DNA of 7,935 nt from contig CAZCBJ010000186.1 in NCBI GenBank assembly GCA_964496705.1, forward strand, positions 1 to 7,935. Reading direction: 5' to 3'. The notes under the pieces are model-generated. The model worked only from the letters and a program-made list of their open reading frames with translations, did not search any database and was not told the DNA's origin. Shown here piece after piece: positions 4,549-7,935 of the stretch. Source of the DNA: CAZCBJ01 sp964496705 (GTDB taxonomy: Bacteria > Chloroflexota > Anaerolineae > Anaerolineales > Anaerolineaceae). Every line of letters begins with the position of its first letter. Within the stretch, counting starts at the first letter, position 1. Position numbers and translations under genes: made by a program.

Positions 4549-5214
4549 ATGCAAACCAAAACCACCCTGTTGATATTGACCATCTTATTTTTGCTGGCTG
4601 GCCTGTTTGGTCTGCTGGCCTACAACCGCTTCAGCGAGCCGGTGGCCATCCACTGGAATGCCAGCGGTCAGGCGGACGGCTTCGGTTCGCGCTTCGAGGC
4701 AAGCTTCTTGCTGCCGCTGGTCGCGCTGGGCGTGACGCTGATGATGCTGGCGCTGCCAGCCATTGACCCGCTCAAGGCCAATATCGCTGCCTTCCGCCGC
4801 GTGTACAACATCTTTATGCTGGCCTTTGCCACCTTCATGCTCTATCTGCATGGGCTGACCATCCTGTATAATCTGAGCATCATCACCAATCTCAATCGGT
4901 TGATGACGCCGGCTTTCGGGTTGTTCATCTTCTTTGCCGGGTTCCTGGTGAGCCGGGCCAGGCGCAATTATTTCATCGGCATCCGCACGCCCTGGACGCT
5001 GAACAGCGAATGGGTCTGGGATCAGACTCACCGGCGCGGCGGTCTGCTGTTAAAAATTGCCGGTCTGATCGGCCTGCTGGGTGTGTTTTTCCCCGGCGCG
5101 TCCATGTACCTGTTGATGATCCCGATTTTTGCATTTACACTATATATCACCGTATATTCCTACCTGCTGCACCGCCGTGAACAGGCGATGGTTTCACGTG
5201 AAACACAAGGATAA
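4549..5214 (+). CDS. SdpI/DUF1648-family membrane protein (221 aa)
   Basis: The family is named for B. subtilis SdpI, the membrane immunity protein against the SDP toxin that also senses it. Residues 4-50 match DUF1648: a first helix, then EPVAIHWNASGQADGFGSR, whose PxHW.xxGxxDG core is characteristic. The C-terminal SdpI region carries NYFIGIRTPWTLNSEWVWDQTHR (about 140-162, written here as key residues N140, G144, R146, P148, W157 and H161). About six membrane helices are visible. AAAGGA nine nt upstream supports the start. The gene ends inside a parS site whose bases encode VSRET, and the ABC ATPase follows after 13 bp. Many SdpI-like proteins have no known toxin partner, and no toxin gene is seen here, so immunity is inferred from family and context. 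Confidence 0.9.
   Translation: MQTKTTLLILTILFLLAGLFGLLAYNRFSEPVAIHWNASGQADGFGSRFEASFLLPLVALGVTLMMLALPAIDPLKANIAAFRRVYNIFMLAFATFMLYLHGLTILYNLSIITNLNRLMTPAFGLFIFFAGFLVSRARRNYFIGIRTPWTLNSEWVWDQTHRRGGLLLKIAGLIGLLGVFFPGASMYLLMIPIFAFTLYITVYSYLLHRREQAMVSRETQG
5190..5205. other. parS: parS centromere site 2, inside the SdpI-like gene
   Basis: GGTTTCACGTGAAACA matches the parS consensus at 15 of 16 positions with a perfect 14-bp palindromic core. It lies within the last codons of the SdpI-like gene (Val-Ser-Arg-Glu-Thr) and seven nt before its stop. It is 726 bp from the first site, and the pair brackets that gene. Confidence 0.9.
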
Positions 5215-5227
5215 AGAGGAGTTCTGC

Positions 5228-6181
<954 letters not shown>

Positions 6182-6182
6182 T

Positions 6183-7013
6183 ATGAACACGCGCACCATC
6201 CTGGCTATCGCTCAAAAAGACCTCACCGAGGCGCGCCAGAATCAGGCAGTCTGGCTGCCGATGATCCTGGTCCCTGCCATTGTGATCGTGATCCTGCCGC
6301 TGATATTGATCCTGGTTACCACCTATGCCAACATTGAGCCGCAGGATATGACCAACGGCATGGACCTGGCAAAGTTGCTGGCGATGATGCCGCCCAGCAT
6401 CGCGCAGCGTTTCAACGGTCTGGACACCAATCAGAGCATGATATTGTTCATGCTGGGCTACATGTTCGCGCCGTTCTTCCTCATCCTGCCGTTGATGTTT
6501 TCCACCACCATCGCGGCTGAGTCCTTCGCCGGCGAGCGCGAGCGCAAGACCCTGGAAGCGCTGCTCTACACCCCGGCCACCGACGCGGAGCTGTTCCTCG
6601 GCAAGGTGCTGGCGGCGGGCGTGCCGGCCTTGCTGATCACCTGGCTCAGCTTCATCCTGTACAGCGTGGTGTTGAATGCGGCCGGATACCCGCTCTTCGG
6701 GCGGGTGTGGTTCCCGCTGCCCACCTGGTGGCCGCTGGTGCTGTGGATTTGCCCGGCTGTTTCACTGTTTGGCATCTCGATGACCGTGCTGATCTCCACC
6801 AAAAACCAGACCTTCATGGGAGCTTATCAGACCAGCGCTTCGACTGTGGTGCTGGTGCTGGGCCTGGTCGCCGGGCAGGCGGCAGGTGTGCTGTACTTTA
6901 CCGTGGGCGTCGGACTGCTGGTGGGGCTGTTCATCTGGCTGGTGGGCGGCGTGCTGGCCTGGCTCGCCATCCGCACCTTCAATCGCACCGCGTTGCTGGT
7001 CAGCAGCCGGTAA
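6183..7013 (+). CDS. ABC-2 type permease (276 aa)
   Basis: This is the membrane half of the exporter whose ATPase is encoded immediately upstream (one-base gap). The N-terminus TILAIAQKDLTEARQNQAVW and a first helix at about 24-47 are typical of NatB/YhaP-like permeases. An extracytoplasmic loop (48-85) follows, then a helix at about 86-111 and the cytoplasmic coupling motif GERERKTLEALLYTPAT (117-133), the conserved GE.E..TLE.LL signature of ABC2 membrane proteins. Four more helices complete the protein, giving six in total. The start at 6183 is preferred over an in-frame ATG at 6153 that would overlap the ATPase by 29 bases; GAGG lies upstream within the ATPase end. Function is export of an unidentified substrate. 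Confidence 0.93.
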   Translation: MNTRTILAIAQKDLTEARQNQAVWLPMILVPAIVIVILPLILILVTTYANIEPQDMTNGMDLAKLLAMMPPSIAQRFNGLDTNQSMILFMLGYMFAPFFLILPLMFSTTIAAESFAGERERKTLEALLYTPATDAELFLGKVLAAGVPALLITWLSFILYSVVLNAAGYPLFGRVWFPLPTWWPLVLWICPAVSLFGISMTVLISTKNQTFMGAYQTSASTVVLVLGLVAGQAAGVLYFTVGVGLLVGLFIWLVGGVLAWLAIRTFNRTALLVSSR

Positions 7014-7027
7014 TTGTGGAGCGATTC

Positions 7028-7792
7028 ATGATTTACGTTGCTTTCATCTTTGCAGCTTTGCTGGAAATTCTCCTGCCGTTGGGCTTGTTCCTGTGGCTCA
7101 AGCGGCGGTATGGGGTGTCCTGGTTGTTGTTTGGGGTGGGAGTGCTGACCTTCATCGGCTCGCAGGTGGTGCACATCCCGCTGCTGTTGGGTGTGCAGGC
7201 TTTGCTCAAGTTCCAGCTTCCGCCGTATGCCATCGGCCTGGGCGCAAACCTGCTCTACGCGGCGCTGCTGGGGATGCTGGCCGGGCTGTGCGAGGAGCCG
7301 GCCCGCCTGGTCGGTTACCGGCTGCTGAAGACGCGCGCCAATTCGTTTGGGGCCGCGCTGGCGTTGGGCGCCGGGCATGGCGGGATTGAGTCGATTCTTG
7401 TTGGAGTAAGCCTGGTTGGCAATTTTGTGCTGATGGTGATGGTACAGCAGAGCGGGACGGCGGTCGGGCCGGTGACTCCCGAGCTGGCGGCCAAAACCCT
7501 GTCGGGAGATTGGTTTATGCCGCTGATCAGTTTTGCTGAGCGGTTGTTCGCTGTGGTGCTGCACCTGACCCTGTCAGTGATGGTGTGGTGGGCGGTCAGC
7601 CGGCGCGCCTGGGGTTGGTTTGTGGGGGCGGTGCTGTATCATTCAATGGTGAATGCGCTGGCAGTGAGCATTGTGCTGCTGGGTGGGTCGGTGTATCTGG
7701 TGGAGGGCATCCTCGCGCTTTTGACGGTTATCAACTTGGGCGGTCTGGTCTGGCTGGCGCGCAGAGGCGTTTTCAGTCATCAACAATACTAG
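7028..7792 (+). CDS. YhfC-family intramembrane protease-like protein (254 aa)
   Basis: A membrane protein with about seven hydrophobic segments, resembling YhfC, a family related to CPBP/Abi glutamic-type intramembrane proteases. Candidate catalytic positions are Glu89-Glu90 with Arg93 in LCEEPARLVGY, His117 and Glu121 in GAGHGGIESI, Glu171-Arg172 and His179 in AERLFAVVLHLTLS, and His205 with Asn209 in LYHSMVN. This layout (EExxR, then His, then HxxxN) is the family pattern. GGAG six nt before the ATG at 7028 supports the start; a GTG at 7016 would add four residues. It is 14 bp behind the permease and ends the operon. CPBP relatives act in bacteriocin maturation or self-immunity, so a role in peptide processing or resistance is plausible. 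No terminator is visible after it. Confidence 0.85.
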   Translation: MIYVAFIFAALLEILLPLGLFLWLKRRYGVSWLLFGVGVLTFIGSQVVHIPLLLGVQALLKFQLPPYAIGLGANLLYAALLGMLAGLCEEPARLVGYRLLKTRANSFGAALALGAGHGGIESILVGVSLVGNFVLMVMVQQSGTAVGPVTPELAAKTLSGDWFMPLISFAERLFAVVLHLTLSVMVWWAVSRRAWGWFVGAVLYHSMVNALAVSIVLLGGSVYLVEGILALLTVINLGGLVWLARRGVFSHQQY

Positions 7793-7804
7793 AACAAATG
7801 TTCT
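7791..7804. promoter_or_regulatory. LexA-like SOS box (GAAC-N4-GTTC)
   Basis: AGAACAAATGTTCT overlaps the YhfC stop codon. It has perfect six-base arms around AA and fits the Gram-positive-type LexA pattern GAAC-N4-GTTC. No convincing promoter or start codon of an SOS gene follows in the remaining 130 bp, so the site may serve a gene beyond the window or be chance. Confidence 0.35.
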
Positions 7805-7875
7805 TATGGATTGACTTTATATTAAGGCATCCTGGATTGTGCACCTGCGCATTGCTGAAGATTTACAGCGTACTC

Positions 7876-7935
7876 TGTCAACAAAGTTTTGCTATCCAAG
7901 CGCGGACAGTCCCTTCCCGCAGGGATGCTTCGCGA
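7876..7935 (-). repeat. Right copy of the edge repeat, inverted relative to the left
   Basis: Read on the minus strand this contains TCGCGAAGCATCCCT (7921-7935), GAAGGGACTG (7907-7916), an 18-nt spacer, and AACTTTGTTGACA (7876-7888), matching blocks at 116-131, 23-32 and 51-63. The 143 bp after the last gene hold nothing else that I can identify beyond the LexA-like dyad. Confidence 0.4.

Noticed and set aside
5129..5227. 33-residue N-terminal extension of the ABC ATPase
   Set aside because: It would overlap the SdpI-like gene by 86 bases and adds no family sequence; the ATG at 5228 has a strong ribosome site.
7811..7823. TTGACT and TATATT as a promoter after the operon
   Set aside because: The two elements are two bp apart, and no -10 lies 16-18 nt after TTGACT.

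Overview
The window is about 60% GC and looks like bacterial chromosome, most likely Chloroflexota (Anaerolineae-like). That placement is inferred from gene content, from the style of the AT-rich promoters in GC-rich DNA, and from the small-protein gene at the left. It is not a database match. I see no rRNA, tRNA, CRISPR array, transposase or phage gene. Ten protein genes are supported.

Left part (1-1806): a short intergenic stretch carries two promoter-like elements, one with a Fur-type 7-1-7 box in its spacer. It leads to a 78-aa protein with a histidine ladder and a C-terminal CxxC, followed by a strong intrinsic terminator. Convergent to it on the minus strand is a two-gene operon, a PadR-family repressor followed 12 bp later by a complete but divergent short-form elongation factor Ts. 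The operon's promoter is buried in a perfect 26-bp palindrome that contains the PadR consensus ATGT-N8-ACAT. EF-Ts next to PadR, with no rpsB beside it, is the most unusual gene pairing here.

Middle (1850-2880): a second minus-strand operon encodes a four-helix DUF4405-type (cytochrome b561-like) membrane protein with a duplicated His pattern, then a small Gly-rich two-helix membrane protein. Its control region has an 11-bp tandem direct repeat of the kind bound by OmpR/PhoB-type response regulators.

Right part (2940-7792): a near-consensus sigma-70 promoter drives a rightward operon of a YtrA-type GntR repressor, an SPFH/slipin membrane protein, an SdpI/DUF1648 protein, an ABC ATPase, an ABC-2 permease and a YhfC-type intramembrane protease. 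These families fit a membrane-active peptide or envelope-stress immunity module controlled by the GntR repressor; the combined function is inference.

Two near-perfect parS centromere sites (15/16 match to TGTTTCACGTGAAACA, identical over the 14-bp core) lie 726 bp apart and flank the SdpI-like gene, the second one inside its last codons. This suggests the locus lies in the ParB-loading, origin-proximal part of the chromosome. The outermost ~130 bp at each end carry related sequence in inverted orientation, probably copies of a dispersed intergenic repeat.
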